Assembly (NCBI GenBank): GCA_965661945.1
Contig: CBFIFP010000006.1
Location: 91,957-155,956 of the forward strand
DNA length: 64,000 nt
Reading direction: 5' to 3'
Origin: JAJRPT01 sp965661945
Lineage (GTDB): Bacteria; Bacteroidota; Ignavibacteria; Kapaibacteriales; UBA2268
Position 1 is the first letter of the stretch, and each line of letters starts with the position of its first letter. The position numbers and the translations under genes are program-made. The notes under the pieces are model-generated. The model searched no databases. It was not told the origin of the DNA and worked only from the letters and a program-made list of their open reading frames with translations. Positions 35,501-44,203 of the stretch are shown piece by piece.

Positions 35501-37684
35501 ATGTCTATTCGTTTATCCTCTCTACAAAATATCTCTTTAACTCGTGATGACCGCAGATTTGTAAGCAATGTAAAAGATAAGCATCTCTCAAAGATGTATG
35601 GAGAATATGTCTTTGGCGAAGAAGCAATCAAAAAATATTTGATGCGTGATGCTTATGAAAGTTTGATGCAGTCTATCGAAACTGGCCAGAAGATTGATGA
35701 AAGAACTGCCGATTTTGTTGCTGTGGGTATGAAAAACTGGGCAATGGATTTGGGAGCTACTCATTATACTCATTGGTTTCAGCCTTTTACCGGTAAAACA
35801 GCTGAAAAACACGATTCATTCTTTAGATTAGATAAAAAAGGCAACCCTATTGAGAATTTTGATGGAAAAACACTTGTGAAACAAGAGCCAGATGGTTCGA
35901 GCTTTCCAAATGGAGGATTAAGAGAAACTCATAGAGCAAGGGCTTACACAGTTTGGGACCCTTCATCTTTTGCTTTTATTCAAGAAACTGCTTACGGTAA
36001 AGTATTGTGTATTCCTGCAATATTCATATCTTATGATGGTTATTCAATGGATTTGAAAACTCCTTTATTGAAGTCTATAAATGCAGTTGATAAAGCTGCT
36101 GTTTCGGTTTGCCAATTGTTTGATGAGAAAGTAACTAAGGTAACTACAAATTTAGGTTGGGAACAAGAATACTTTGTTGTTGATGGTAATTTATTTAATG
36201 CTCGCCCTGATTTGATGCTTTGTGGAAGAACACTTTTTGGAAATGCCTCAGCACGCGGACAGCAATTAGATGACCACTATTTTGCTTCTATACCTGAAAG
36301 AGTTCATGATTTTATGATTGATTTTGAGGATGACTGCTTGATGATGGGTATTCCCATTACTACAAGACATAATGAAGTAGCTCCAACTCAATTTGAGTGC
36401 GCACCTTATTTTGAGCCGGCTAATACAGCAGCAGATCATAATCAGCTTTTAATGGATATTTTGGATAGAATTGCTAAAAGACATGGTCTAAGAGTTCTTC
36501 TACACGAAAAACCATACAAAGGAATAAATGGTTCTGGAAAGCATAATAACTGGTCTTTGCAGACTGACACCGGGGTTAATTTGTATGATGCTGGTGATGA
36601 TCCAGCTCATGATTTACAATTTTTAACTTTCTTTATTAATACACTTAAAGCAGTTAAAGATAATGCAGAGTTATTAAGGGCATCAATTGCAAATACAGGA
36701 AATGAGCACAGATTAGGAGCAAACGAAGCACCTCCTGCTATCATTTCAATTTTTACTGGTGATGATATTGAAGTTGTTTTAAATAATTTTAAAAATGACA
36801 TTATTAAAGATAAAGAAGGTGAGCAGTTATTAGAGATTGATTTAGAAAAAGTTGCTAGAATTAAGAAGGACAAAACGGATAGAAACAGAACTTCTCCTTT
36901 GCCTTTTACGGGCAATAGATTTGAATTTAGAGCTGTTGGTTCTTCTGTGAATGTTTCTAATCCGGTAACGGTTTTAAATACTATTATGGCTGACCAATTA
37001 AATAATTTTAGAGCATCAATAGATAAACGTCTCGAAAAAGGTGAAGAAAAAGAAAAAGCTATAAGAGAGGAGTTGAAATTAATTTTAAATGAGTCTGAAA
37101 GTATAATTTTTAATGGTGATGGGTATTCTCAGGCTTGGGTAAATGAAGCCGAGAAAAGAGGACTTCCTCATTTGCGTTCCACTCCTGAGGCATTGCAACA
37201 TTACTTAACTGATAAAACAATACAACTTTTTGGTAGAAATAATATTTATAACGAAAAAGAATTAAACTCTAGATTTAATATTTATATTGAAGAGTATATC
37301 AATAAGATTGATATTGAATCAAGATTAATTGATGAGATTGCTACAACTCAAATTTTACCTGCTTGCGTTAAGTATCAGAATAAATTAATTGACAATGTAA
37401 AAAATCTAAGCTCTATTGGTTTAACCGACGAGGCAGAAACTCTTAAATCATTAATTTCTGAAATTTCGAGACATATTAAACAAATGATGTCTGATATTGA
37501 TGCAATGAAAAATGAGAGAACTATTGCAAATAAGCAAGACCACTCAGAAGCAGCTCAAAGCTACCATGATAAAGTCAAATCATATTTTGATAAAATAAGA
37601 GTTAGTGCAGACGCTTTGGAAATGCTAGTAGAAGATAAATATTGGCCCCTACCAAAGTATAGAGAATTATTATTCTTACACTAA
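35501..37684 (+). CDS. glnN: Glutamine synthetase type III
   Basis: Makes glutamine from glutamate, ammonia and ATP in the cytoplasm. At 727 residues it has the length of the GlnN class, common in Bacteroidota and cyanobacteria. Marks: GATHYTHWFQPFTG near residue 90, a long GSIII-specific N-terminal region, the active-site blocks GWEQEYFVVD, HNEVAPTQFE, 'HEKPYKGINGSGKHNNWSL' (HEKP and NGSGKHNNW) and FTGNRFEFRAVGSS. The start ATG fits the leader of the good upstream promoter. It is monocistronic and ends at a terminator shared with the convergent MerR gene. Confidence 0.96.
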   Translation: MSIRLSSLQNISLTRDDRRFVSNVKDKHLSKMYGEYVFGEEAIKKYLMRDAYESLMQSIETGQKIDERTADFVAVGMKNWAMDLGATHYTHWFQPFTGKTAEKHDSFFRLDKKGNPIENFDGKTLVKQEPDGSSFPNGGLRETHRARAYTVWDPSSFAFIQETAYGKVLCIPAIFISYDGYSMDLKTPLLKSINAVDKAAVSVCQLFDEKVTKVTTNLGWEQEYFVVDGNLFNARPDLMLCGRTLFGNASARGQQLDDHYFASIPERVHDFMIDFEDDCLMMGIPITTRHNEVAPTQFECAPYFEPANTAADHNQLLMDILDRIAKRHGLRVLLHEKPYKGINGSGKHNNWSLQTDTGVNLYDAGDDPAHDLQFLTFFINTLKAVKDNAELLRASIANTGNEHRLGANEAPPAIISIFTGDDIEVVLNNFKNDIIKDKEGEQLLEIDLEKVARIKKDKTDRNRTSPLPFTGNRFEFRAVGSSVNVSNPVTVLNTIMADQLNNFRASIDKRLEKGEEKEKAIREELKLILNESESIIFNGDGYSQAWVNEAEKRGLPHLRSTPEALQHYLTDKTIQLFGRNNIYNEKELNSRFNIYIEEYINKIDIESRLIDEIATTQILPACVKYQNKLIDNVKNLSSIGLTDEAETLKSLISEISRHIKQMMSDIDAMKNERTIANKQDHSEAAQSYHDKVKSYFDKIRVSADALEMLVEDKYWPLPKYRELLFLH

Positions 37685-37706
37685 AATTATATTTTAATTT
37701 TAAAAT

Positions 37707-37737
37707 AAAAGGAAGTCATTTGACTTCCTTTTTTTTA
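37707..37737. terminator. Bidirectional terminator
   Basis: AAAAGGAAGTCA (37707-37718) pairs with TGACTTCCTTTT (37721-37732), with A and T runs on the two sides, between convergent glnN and the MerR gene. Confidence 0.9.
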
Positions 37738-37738
37738 T

Positions 37739-38494
37739 TTAATTTGATTGGTTTTCTATAAAACACTCAATCGCTTTTTTTAAAAATCTACCCATATTTG
37801 GATATTCTACTCCATCAATTGTTGTAAACCTTTTATCTTCAATATATAATTCAGCAAGTCCTAAATATTGCTCTTTATTAATTTGAGAAGATTCAACTCC
37901 CCAATATACTGCAATAAATTTAAAATGCTGGCTGATGAGGGACTGCACTTCATCAGAAAGAGGGTCTAAGTTAGAACTATTTGCTAATGCAAGCCAGAGT
38001 TCTTGAAATTCATTGTTTAGTTTATTGAAATCCTCTTTTTTTAATTTTATTAAGGATTCTTCAGCAAAATAGACCTTATCTCCCCATCGTGAAATTGCTT
38101 CTTCACGATATTCCATACCTTTAGGAAATCCTTGGTACAATTCTTCTATGCTCATAATTTCTCCTTTTTTTAGTTTTACAATAGTTTTATTTAGTGTATT
38201 AATTAATTCTTTCAAAGAATCTTGTTTTTTAAGTAACTGATATTTCTGATTTTCGAGTGATTTTAATATATCAAACTCCTCATCGTCTAATATTGATTTA
38301 ATTTTATTTAGTTCATAGCCAAGTTCTTTATAAAAGAGAATTTGTTGAAGTCTTAAAGTTTCGTTTTCACCATAAAGACGATAACCAGATTCTCTAATCT
38401 CTGTTGGAATTAATAAATCAATTTCCTCGTAATATCTAAGTGTTCTAACACTTATACCACTTTTCTTTGCAAGTTCACCTATTTTAATTAACAT
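37739..38494 (-). CDS. MerR-family regulator with TipAS drug-sensing domain
   Basis: 251 residues. N-terminal MerR helix-turn-helix (IGELAKKSGISVRTLRYYEEIDLL, in short: SVRTLRYYEEI), a dimerisation coiled coil to about residue 115, then a TipAS-type domain (PF07739): EAISRWGDKVYFAEES, 'SDEVQSLISQHFKFIAVYWG', 'YLGLAELYIEDKRF' and a closing GRFLKKAIECFIE. TipAL-type proteins bind thiopeptides and other drugs in that domain and turn on their targets. No transporter or target gene is adjacent, so it probably regulates itself and distant genes. A MerR-style operator lies in its own promoter. Confidence 0.85.
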   Translation of the reverse strand: MLIKIGELAKKSGISVRTLRYYEEIDLLIPTEIRESGYRLYGENETLRLQQILFYKELGYELNKIKSILDDEEFDILKSLENQKYQLLKKQDSLKELINTLNKTIVKLKKGEIMSIEELYQGFPKGMEYREEAISRWGDKVYFAEESLIKLKKEDFNKLNNEFQELWLALANSSNLDPLSDEVQSLISQHFKFIAVYWGVESSQINKEQYLGLAELYIEDKRFTTIDGVEYPNMGRFLKKAIECFIENQSN

Positions 38495-38517
38495 TTTTCT
38501 ATCCTGTGTTTTTTATA

Positions 38518-38554
38518 ATCGCAAAATTAAAAAATTACGTAGGGTACGAGTCAA
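38518..38554 (-). promoter_or_regulatory. MerR-type operator/promoter of the TipAL-like regulator
   Basis: On the minus strand TTGACTCGTACCCTACG (38538-38554) is followed by an AT stretch and TAATTTTGC. CGTA-N3-TACG (38538-38548) is a perfect dyad located between the TTGACT and the -7 box, as in MerR-controlled promoters with their over-long spacer (22 nt here between TTG and TAATTTTG). Autoregulation is likely. Confidence 0.6.
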
Positions 38555-38688
38555 GTACTTTTTTTATTTTTTTTCAATTTAGTATATGAAATATATATTT
38601 CATAATTTTGTATTTATAATTCATCAAATTTAAAACAGATAAGAATTTATTAATTACTTTGAAAATACTTAAAAATTATAAAACATAA

Positions 38689-39321
38689 AAAGATAAAATA
38701 TTTACTGAAAAGAAATTTCAAAATATTCTAACTTATATTGAAAGAAAAGAACTTGTAAATATAAATAATATAAAGGGTTCTTTAAAATCGTTTGCTCTGA
38801 GTTATTTGTTTGAAAACCAATCTAAACCTATTTATATAATTGCTGAAAACTCAAGAAATGCTAGTAGTTACCTAAATGACTTAGAAATTTTATCACCTGA
38901 AGCTAAATTAATTACAGCTTTCACTTCTGAAAAGCACTTAAGAAATAACTTAACTGATGAACATGACAATGAAGCGTGGTTACTCCAAGCTTCTACTGAA
39001 ATTATATCATCTTCATATTTAGTTCAATCCTCTGATATCGGTGAATCTTGGTTAAATTCAGATTTGAAATATTTTCCACAAGCTGTCGATAAACAGAACA
39101 ATCTTATTTCTTGTAGTAACAACCAATTTAGAAAATTAAATAATAATAAATGGACATTATATGAATGGGAAAATAACACAGAAGTTTGGGGAGCTGAAGC
39201 AATAAATTTTAAAAGTGGTTCTAATTATATTTCCAAAATTGCAGATATTGAATTTGATAATTCTAATAATTTATACTTATTAGTTGGAAACAAAAGTGTT
39301 TTTAAAACTCGATTAGAATAG
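38689..39321 (+). pseudogene. Chimeric relic: Mfd-like N-terminus joined to the end of an Asp-box propeller
   Basis: An open stretch from the TAA at 38686-38688 to 39321. Its first ~85 codons (ERKELVNINNIKGSLKSFALS, then PIYIIAENSRNASSYLNDLEIL in short blocks) look like the first domain of transcription-repair coupling factor Mfd. From 'EAWLLQAST' on it reads like the last blade of an Asp-box propeller: SSDIGESWLNSDL ... NLYLLVGNKSVFKTRLE. No ATG precedes the Mfd part in frame (TTG at 38806 is the first possible start used by a gene caller). It is most likely a deletion-fusion relic of two unrelated genes; the Mfd call is by eye. Confidence 0.45.
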
Positions 39322-39413
39322 TTTTAATTTACTCTTTACTAAATCAATTTTTAAATTTACGTTTAATTAAATCATAATAGAGTATAAAATAAAGTATTTC
39401 TAACAAGTTAAAA

Positions 39414-40928
39414 TTATTGTAATTTTGCTAAAAATTCATCTGCGATTTTTAAATGATTTTGAAGTTTATTTTTATCCATTTTTTCAAGTAATCTTAGCAT
39501 CATACTCATTCTAAAATTTGATTTTAATTTTTCGTAATGAGTATGTATGAATCTCCAAAATAGTGCATCCCAAATTTCGCACCAATGCCCCTTTGGGAAG
39601 TCGCTCATTTTTAATACATAATTTGATGAAGAAATATATGGTTTTGTGGTTATTAGTCCGGCATCCGCAAACTGGCTCATTCCATATACATTTGGTACCA
39701 TTACCCAATCATAAGAATCTATATATAATTCCATAAACCACCGGTAAACCTCATTTGGGTGAATCTCACATAATAACATAAAATTACCAAGTATCATAAG
39801 TCGCTCTATATGATGGCTGTATCCGGTGTTTAATAGTCGATTAATTGAGAAATCAACCGGTTCAATTCCAGTTGTAGCATTATAAAATTGATTAGGCAAT
39901 TTATTTTTAAAATCCCAATAGTTTGAGTTTCTTTCTTTAACTCCTTCTTTGTGATATATGCCATGGATAAATTCTCTCCAGCCAATTACCTGACGAATAA
40001 AGCCCTCTAATGAATTTAATGGTATTGGATTAAGTGAGTTGTAGTCTAATACTTTTTCAATAATTTGCTGGGGTGTTAGTAGTCCGATGTTTAACGCTGG
40101 AGTTAGTAAAGAATGAAACATTATATCTTCTTTTATTGAAATAGCATCTTCGTAATCACCAAAATTATTTAATTTATTTTCGATAAAATGCTCAAGGTGT
40201 TTTTCTGCCTCAGCATGTGTTGTGGGGTAATTAAAGTTTATGTTACCAAGATTATCATTAAAGTTTTGCTTTATATAATTAATTGCTTCAGTAATGTATT
40301 TATTATTATAATTTAAATTATTTGGAATAAATATATTTTTAGGTAATTTTTTTCTATTTTCAGTATCAAAACTCCATTTATCTCCTAATGGTTTTTCATC
40401 TTTAATTAATATATTTAATTTTTTTCTTTGTTTGATGTAAAAGTTTGTAAAGAAATAGTTTTTTGTGTTTAATAAGTCATTAATTTCATTAGTGTTAGTT
40501 AAAAAATATGGTGAATTAATTAAATTTAATTTAATATTATATTTTTTGGAATATCTTTTTAATCTTCGCTCTAATAAATAGTCAGAGGTATAAAAATAAT
40601 TAATTAATTGGTAATTATTTTTATGCAAATATATAAAAATATCTTCCAATTTGTTGTAATTTTTAAAGTCAAAATAATTAACAATAAAATTATTTTTAAT
40701 TAAATAGTCTTCATAGTACTTCATTGATGAGCGATGAAGAATTAATTTATTTTTATGAAAATTAAATTGAGTAAAATATAAATTTGATTCCCATAAGATA
40801 AACTCATTTGAGCTTAAATCTTTTAAGTATTTAAATTCGAATAATTGATGAGGGAGAATTAGGTTTATGCTTTTCATAGAGATATTGACGTAGTAAGATT
40901 GTTGATATTTTCTGAATTTTGCTATCAT
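39414..40928 (-). CDS. Photolyase-related protein (DPRP / FeS-BCP family, PF04244)
   Basis: 504 residues; the more conserved start is the Met at 40877 (MKSINLILPHQLFE). Layout follows prokaryotic (6-4) photolyase-like proteins: an N-terminal Rossmann part to about 150, then the FAD-binding helical domain with FIRQVIGWREFIHGIYH, 'HIERLMILGNFMLLCEIHPNEVYRWFMELY' (in blocks), SYDWVMVPNVYGMSQFADAG and KPYISSSNYVLKMSDF. Known members have a CxxC plus Cys near here to bind a 4Fe-4S cluster; this protein goes from KMSDF directly to PKGHWCEIWDALFWRF and lacks the CxxC. DNA repair or blue-light sensing are possible roles. Confidence 0.85.
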   Translation of the reverse strand: MIAKFRKYQQSYYVNISMKSINLILPHQLFEFKYLKDLSSNEFILWESNLYFTQFNFHKNKLILHRSSMKYYEDYLIKNNFIVNYFDFKNYNKLEDIFIYLHKNNYQLINYFYTSDYLLERRLKRYSKKYNIKLNLINSPYFLTNTNEINDLLNTKNYFFTNFYIKQRKKLNILIKDEKPLGDKWSFDTENRKKLPKNIFIPNNLNYNNKYITEAINYIKQNFNDNLGNINFNYPTTHAEAEKHLEHFIENKLNNFGDYEDAISIKEDIMFHSLLTPALNIGLLTPQQIIEKVLDYNSLNPIPLNSLEGFIRQVIGWREFIHGIYHKEGVKERNSNYWDFKNKLPNQFYNATTGIEPVDFSINRLLNTGYSHHIERLMILGNFMLLCEIHPNEVYRWFMELYIDSYDWVMVPNVYGMSQFADAGLITTKPYISSSNYVLKMSDFPKGHWCEIWDALFWRFIHTHYEKLKSNFRMSMMLRLLEKMDKNKLQNHLKIADEFLAKLQ

Positions 40929-41058
40929 ATTGTAAAATAAATTTGGTTGTATAAATATTTTTAATTAAACTTGACATTAGATATCAAACACTTTTTTAAA
41001 TAACCAAAATATAAATGATTAATATTTATTAAAGCAATTTGAAGTATGATGACCTTCG

Positions 41059-41101
41059 GATTGCATATTTTAAAACTATAATTCGGAGGAATTATGCAAT
41101 C
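41059..41101 (+). promoter_or_regulatory. Hairpin enclosing ribosome site and start of a leader ORF
   Basis: GATTGCATA (41059-41067) pairs with TATGCAATC (41093-41101), which includes the ATG at 41094-41096. GGAGGA (41085-41090) sits in the loop. Folding would hide the start codon. Confidence 0.45.
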
Positions 41102-41225
41102 ATCAAATAATATTATAAATAACTCTATTCCACGTAAGTCAAATATCGGGGGGGGGGTTATGTGTTTTTGTCCCAGCAGTAGTATTACTACAAAACCCTT
41201 TATTCTCAGCAAGACCTTTCTTTAA
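41094..41225 (+). CDS. 43-residue leader ORF with an internal G10 tract
   Basis: Good ribosome site GGAGGA, 3 nt before ATG. The frame reads MQSSNNIINNSIPRKSNIGGG, then VMCFCPSSS, and ends at TAA 41223-41225, just before the AAAGGAG of the propeller gene. Ten consecutive G lie at 41148-41157. With nine G the frame would instead read GGGLCVFVPAVVLLQNPLFSA, like a signal peptide, and end at the TGA overlapping the next ATG (ATGA), giving coupling. It contains NSIP like the leader at 33369. It may be a phase-variable leader or a gene remnant. Confidence 0.45.
   Translation: MQSSNNIINNSIPRKSNIGGGVMCFCPSSSITTKPFILSKTFL
41148..41157. repeat. Homopolymeric G10 tract
   Basis: Ten G in a row in a very AT-rich genome, inside the leader ORF before the Asp-box propeller gene. 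Such tracts are classical slippage sites. Confidence 0.9.
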
Positions 41226-41237
41226 AGGAGAAATAAA

Positions 41238-43460
41238 ATGAAAACATTATTTATATTTATAATTGCTTTTTTATGCTTTCAAGATGCTTATTCTATTTGG
41301 AAGAAAGTTACATACCCCTCAGAATTAGCAAGTTTCCAAGTGATTGTGGAAGATGATTTGTACCTATATGGTGTTGACATTGATATGCTTTATAGAAGCG
41401 AAGATGGTGGACAAACTTTTTATGTTTTAGAAAACAACCTTAAATCTTACGACTCTGTTGGGGCAATTATAGAATTGGTCTATGAAAATGATAAATTGTT
41501 TATTGTTACTAACCCTGAATACCATTATAATTTCAAAACTCAACTTTTTTACTCAGAAGATTATGGTGAAACTTGGAATAGACTAAAATTAGAAGATGAA
41601 GGTTACTCTCATTTTAAGGTAATTGATAATATCTATTATATTTATAAATCACTAAGTGGAGTTATGTTTTCAGAAGATTTTGGTGAAACTTGGAACTTCT
41701 TAAAAGATGGAGATAAAGAATTAGACTACAAGGATATTTTAAGATTTGGAGATACTCTAATTTTAGCAGATGAAACTCCAAATTTAGGTAGAGAAGGGAA
41801 AGGAGTAGTAGTTAGTTATGATAAAGGTATCTCTTGGACTTATGGAATGAATGGACTAAATGAAAATGGAATTAATTCTATTATTAAAATGGATGAATTG
41901 TTGGTAGCAGCAACTTACAATGGTGTATATAAATCTACTAATATGGGTGAAGTGTGGAGACCAAGTTCATCTGGATTGTTTGGCGAGAGTAGTAGAGTAA
42001 TGTTTTTAGAAAATATTGAAGGGAAACTTATTATTGGAACGCAAAATGGTGTTTTTATTTCTTATGATACGGCTCAATCTTGGCAAAATTTTAATGAATT
42101 TTATGATGATAGGTATATAGCTTTTATGAAATCAAGTAAAAGTGGATTATTGATAACTGCAAATCAAAAGAATTCAAGAAATTCAATTATTCATAATTTA
42201 GAAAGTAATAGTTATAAAATTTTGAATTATTCTAAGGGAATTTCAATTCTTAGATTAATAATTGATGACTTTGTATATGCGTCAACAGTAAGAAATCCAT
42301 TATATAAAACTTCTGATTTTGAAAACGAATTTGAAGTTTGCAGTGATTTTTTTCTGGAATTTAAAGATTCACAAAGATTACTTACCAAAAAAGAAAATAT
42401 ATTGGTTGCTCAACTTGGAGGAAATCATTCAAATTTTCAAGATTATAATGACATAATTATTTCTGAAGATTATGGTGAAACTTGGAGGTTTGTAGATTTA
42501 GATACTTCAAAAAACTATAAGTTTATTGAAATATTTATTAATACAGACAACAGAATATATTTATTCACAGATTTAGGGATTATATATTCTGATGACATAG
42601 GACTAACTTGGAGCGATTTTCAAGTTAGTGATAATTTGATTAAAAATAATTTGAATCGAGTCGCTGGATATTTATTTGAAGCAGACACATTATATTTATA
42701 TGGTGGTTCTAGTACTACGGGATATTTATATAAAAGTGATGAGAATCTTTCGTTTTTTGAGGGAAACATTTTACAAGACGGACAAATTTATAATTCTGCA
42801 ATAAGACAATTAGTTAAATATGAAAATCATTATTTCGCTTTCAATAATAATTTAAATCGAGTTGTCCAATCCTCAGATTATGGAGCAACCTGGAGCCAAA
42901 CTTCAACTATAAATAGAACTACAAGTAACTCTTTAGTTTCTGATATTTTTAACATTGAAAATAATATATTTGTAGCTACAAGATTTGGTATTTATTATAC
43001 CACAAACTTTGGTGAAACTTGGGAGGATATATCCTTTGACTTTAGTCATGACATTCTCTTTAATAATAAAACATTTGCTTATAGCAATAACAAATTATAT
43101 TTGACTACTAACAATGGAATATTTGAATTAGATTTATTGGAAGACTTGAATATAAAGTTGTCTGTGATAGAAACAAGAAATATATTGGCACAATACCCAC
43201 CATTTCCACAACCCTCAAATAATGAAGTAAGAATTCGAACAATTTGGGATAGTGTTCTTCCTTTAACTGCTGACGATGTAGAAATTTTTAATATCAATGG
43301 TGAGAAAATTGATGTTAAGAATAAAATTAGTGTTGAGAATATCACTAAAAATACTGGTTATATAGTTTGGGATAATTCAAATATGCAATCAGGTATTTAT
43401 GTGATGAAGACAGTTCACGGAACAGAAACACGAATCACTAAAATTATGATAATTAAATAA
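41238..43460 (+). CDS. Asp-box (BNR/YCF48-like) beta-propeller protein with C-terminal sorting tail
   Basis: 740 residues; signal peptide MKTLFIFIIAFLCFQDAYS. About ten Asp-box-like motifs (SEDGGQTF, SEDYGETW, SEDFGETW, SYDKGISW, STNMGEVW, SEDYGETW, SDDIGLTW, SSDYGATW, TTNFGETW) are spread over residues 50-620, suggesting two propellers. The last ~85 residues form a sorting tail of a recognisable subtype: PPFPQPSNNEVRIRTIWDSVLPLT, DVEIFNINGEKI, 'SGIYVMKTVHGTETRITKIMIIK' (abbreviated). The same subtype ends the partial gene at 61761. Binding or matrix role at the cell surface is likely, catalysis unproven. Strong AAAGGAG start. Confidence 0.85.
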   Translation: MKTLFIFIIAFLCFQDAYSIWKKVTYPSELASFQVIVEDDLYLYGVDIDMLYRSEDGGQTFYVLENNLKSYDSVGAIIELVYENDKLFIVTNPEYHYNFKTQLFYSEDYGETWNRLKLEDEGYSHFKVIDNIYYIYKSLSGVMFSEDFGETWNFLKDGDKELDYKDILRFGDTLILADETPNLGREGKGVVVSYDKGISWTYGMNGLNENGINSIIKMDELLVAATYNGVYKSTNMGEVWRPSSSGLFGESSRVMFLENIEGKLIIGTQNGVFISYDTAQSWQNFNEFYDDRYIAFMKSSKSGLLITANQKNSRNSIIHNLESNSYKILNYSKGISILRLIIDDFVYASTVRNPLYKTSDFENEFEVCSDFFLEFKDSQRLLTKKENILVAQLGGNHSNFQDYNDIIISEDYGETWRFVDLDTSKNYKFIEIFINTDNRIYLFTDLGIIYSDDIGLTWSDFQVSDNLIKNNLNRVAGYLFEADTLYLYGGSSTTGYLYKSDENLSFFEGNILQDGQIYNSAIRQLVKYENHYFAFNNNLNRVVQSSDYGATWSQTSTINRTTSNSLVSDIFNIENNIFVATRFGIYYTTNFGETWEDISFDFSHDILFNNKTFAYSNNKLYLTTNNGIFELDLLEDLNIKLSVIETRNILAQYPPFPQPSNNEVRIRTIWDSVLPLTADDVEIFNINGEKIDVKNKISVENITKNTGYIVWDNSNMQSGIYVMKTVHGTETRITKIMIIK

Positions 43461-43488
43461 ATGACTGCTTTGCGGTCATTTTTTTTAT
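43459..43488 (+). terminator. Rho-independent terminator
   Basis: AAATGAC / GTCATTT stem around TGCTTTGCG, then a T run, directly after the propeller gene stop. Confidence 0.85.
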
Positions 43489-43514
43489 TTTTAAAAATAA
43501 TTAAAATATATTTA

Positions 43515-43529
43515 CTTTATGTTTGTTTT
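43515..43529 (+). promoter_or_regulatory. Phage promoter motif, copy 2
   Basis: CTTTATGTTTGTTTT, identical to 17766-17780, with TATGTTTG at 43518-43525. It lies 46 nt upstream of the terminase fragment. Confidence 0.55.
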
Positions 43530-43570
43530 AATATCCGCAATTTTGTTTTTTTAATAAAATAAAATAAAAA

Positions 43571-44203
43571 ATGTACGATATCAATGAATTTTTAAATAAA
43601 GTATCTTATAATACTTGGCAAGAGCCAAAACATATTAAATTAATAACTAAAGCGCTTGTAAAACTAGAAAGTAGAAAAATAAAGAGATTAATTGTAAATA
43701 TTCCTCCAAGGCACGGGAAGTCTGAGTTAATTTCTAAATATTTTCCGGTGTGGTATTTAATAAATAATCCAGACCATAGGGTTATTTTAACAAGTTATAG
43801 CAATATGTTTTCATCTCTTTGGGGGATACAATGTATGGAGTTAATTAATGAATTTGGTGATTATTATGGAATAAAAATTTCTAAAAATAGTAGGAGTAAA
43901 AGTCATTTTAGATTAGAAGATGCTATTGGTGGAATGACTTCAGTAGGCGCTGGTGGTTCATTAACAGGAAGAGGAGCAAATTTAATTATTATTGACGACC
44001 CTATCAAGAATAATTTTGAAGCAAGAAGTCATAAACATAGAGATAAACTATGGGAGTGGTTGCTTACTACTGTTTTTACTAGATTAGAGCCAGATGGTGT
44101 TATAGTTATAGTAATGACAAGATGGCACAAAGATGATATTTGTGGCAGAATATTGAATAGGTATGAGATTGATTTAATTACTGATAAAATTTTAGATGTT
44201 TAG
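43571..44203 (+). pseudogene. Phage terminase large subunit, ATPase domain only
   Basis: 210 residues that cover the N-terminal packaging ATPase: an adenine-binding region WQEPKHIKLIT, Walker A PPRHGKSE, coupling region with SYSNMFSS, Walker B LIIIDDP and the motif III-like VIVMTRWHKDD. A complete terminase continues for another ~250 residues with an RNase-H-like nuclease; here the frame ends 12 bp into the 3' end of the convergent PAP2 gene. The product could still hydrolyse ATP but not cut DNA. It shares a promoter motif with the head cassette at 17.8 kb, which lacks a terminase. Confidence 0.85.
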
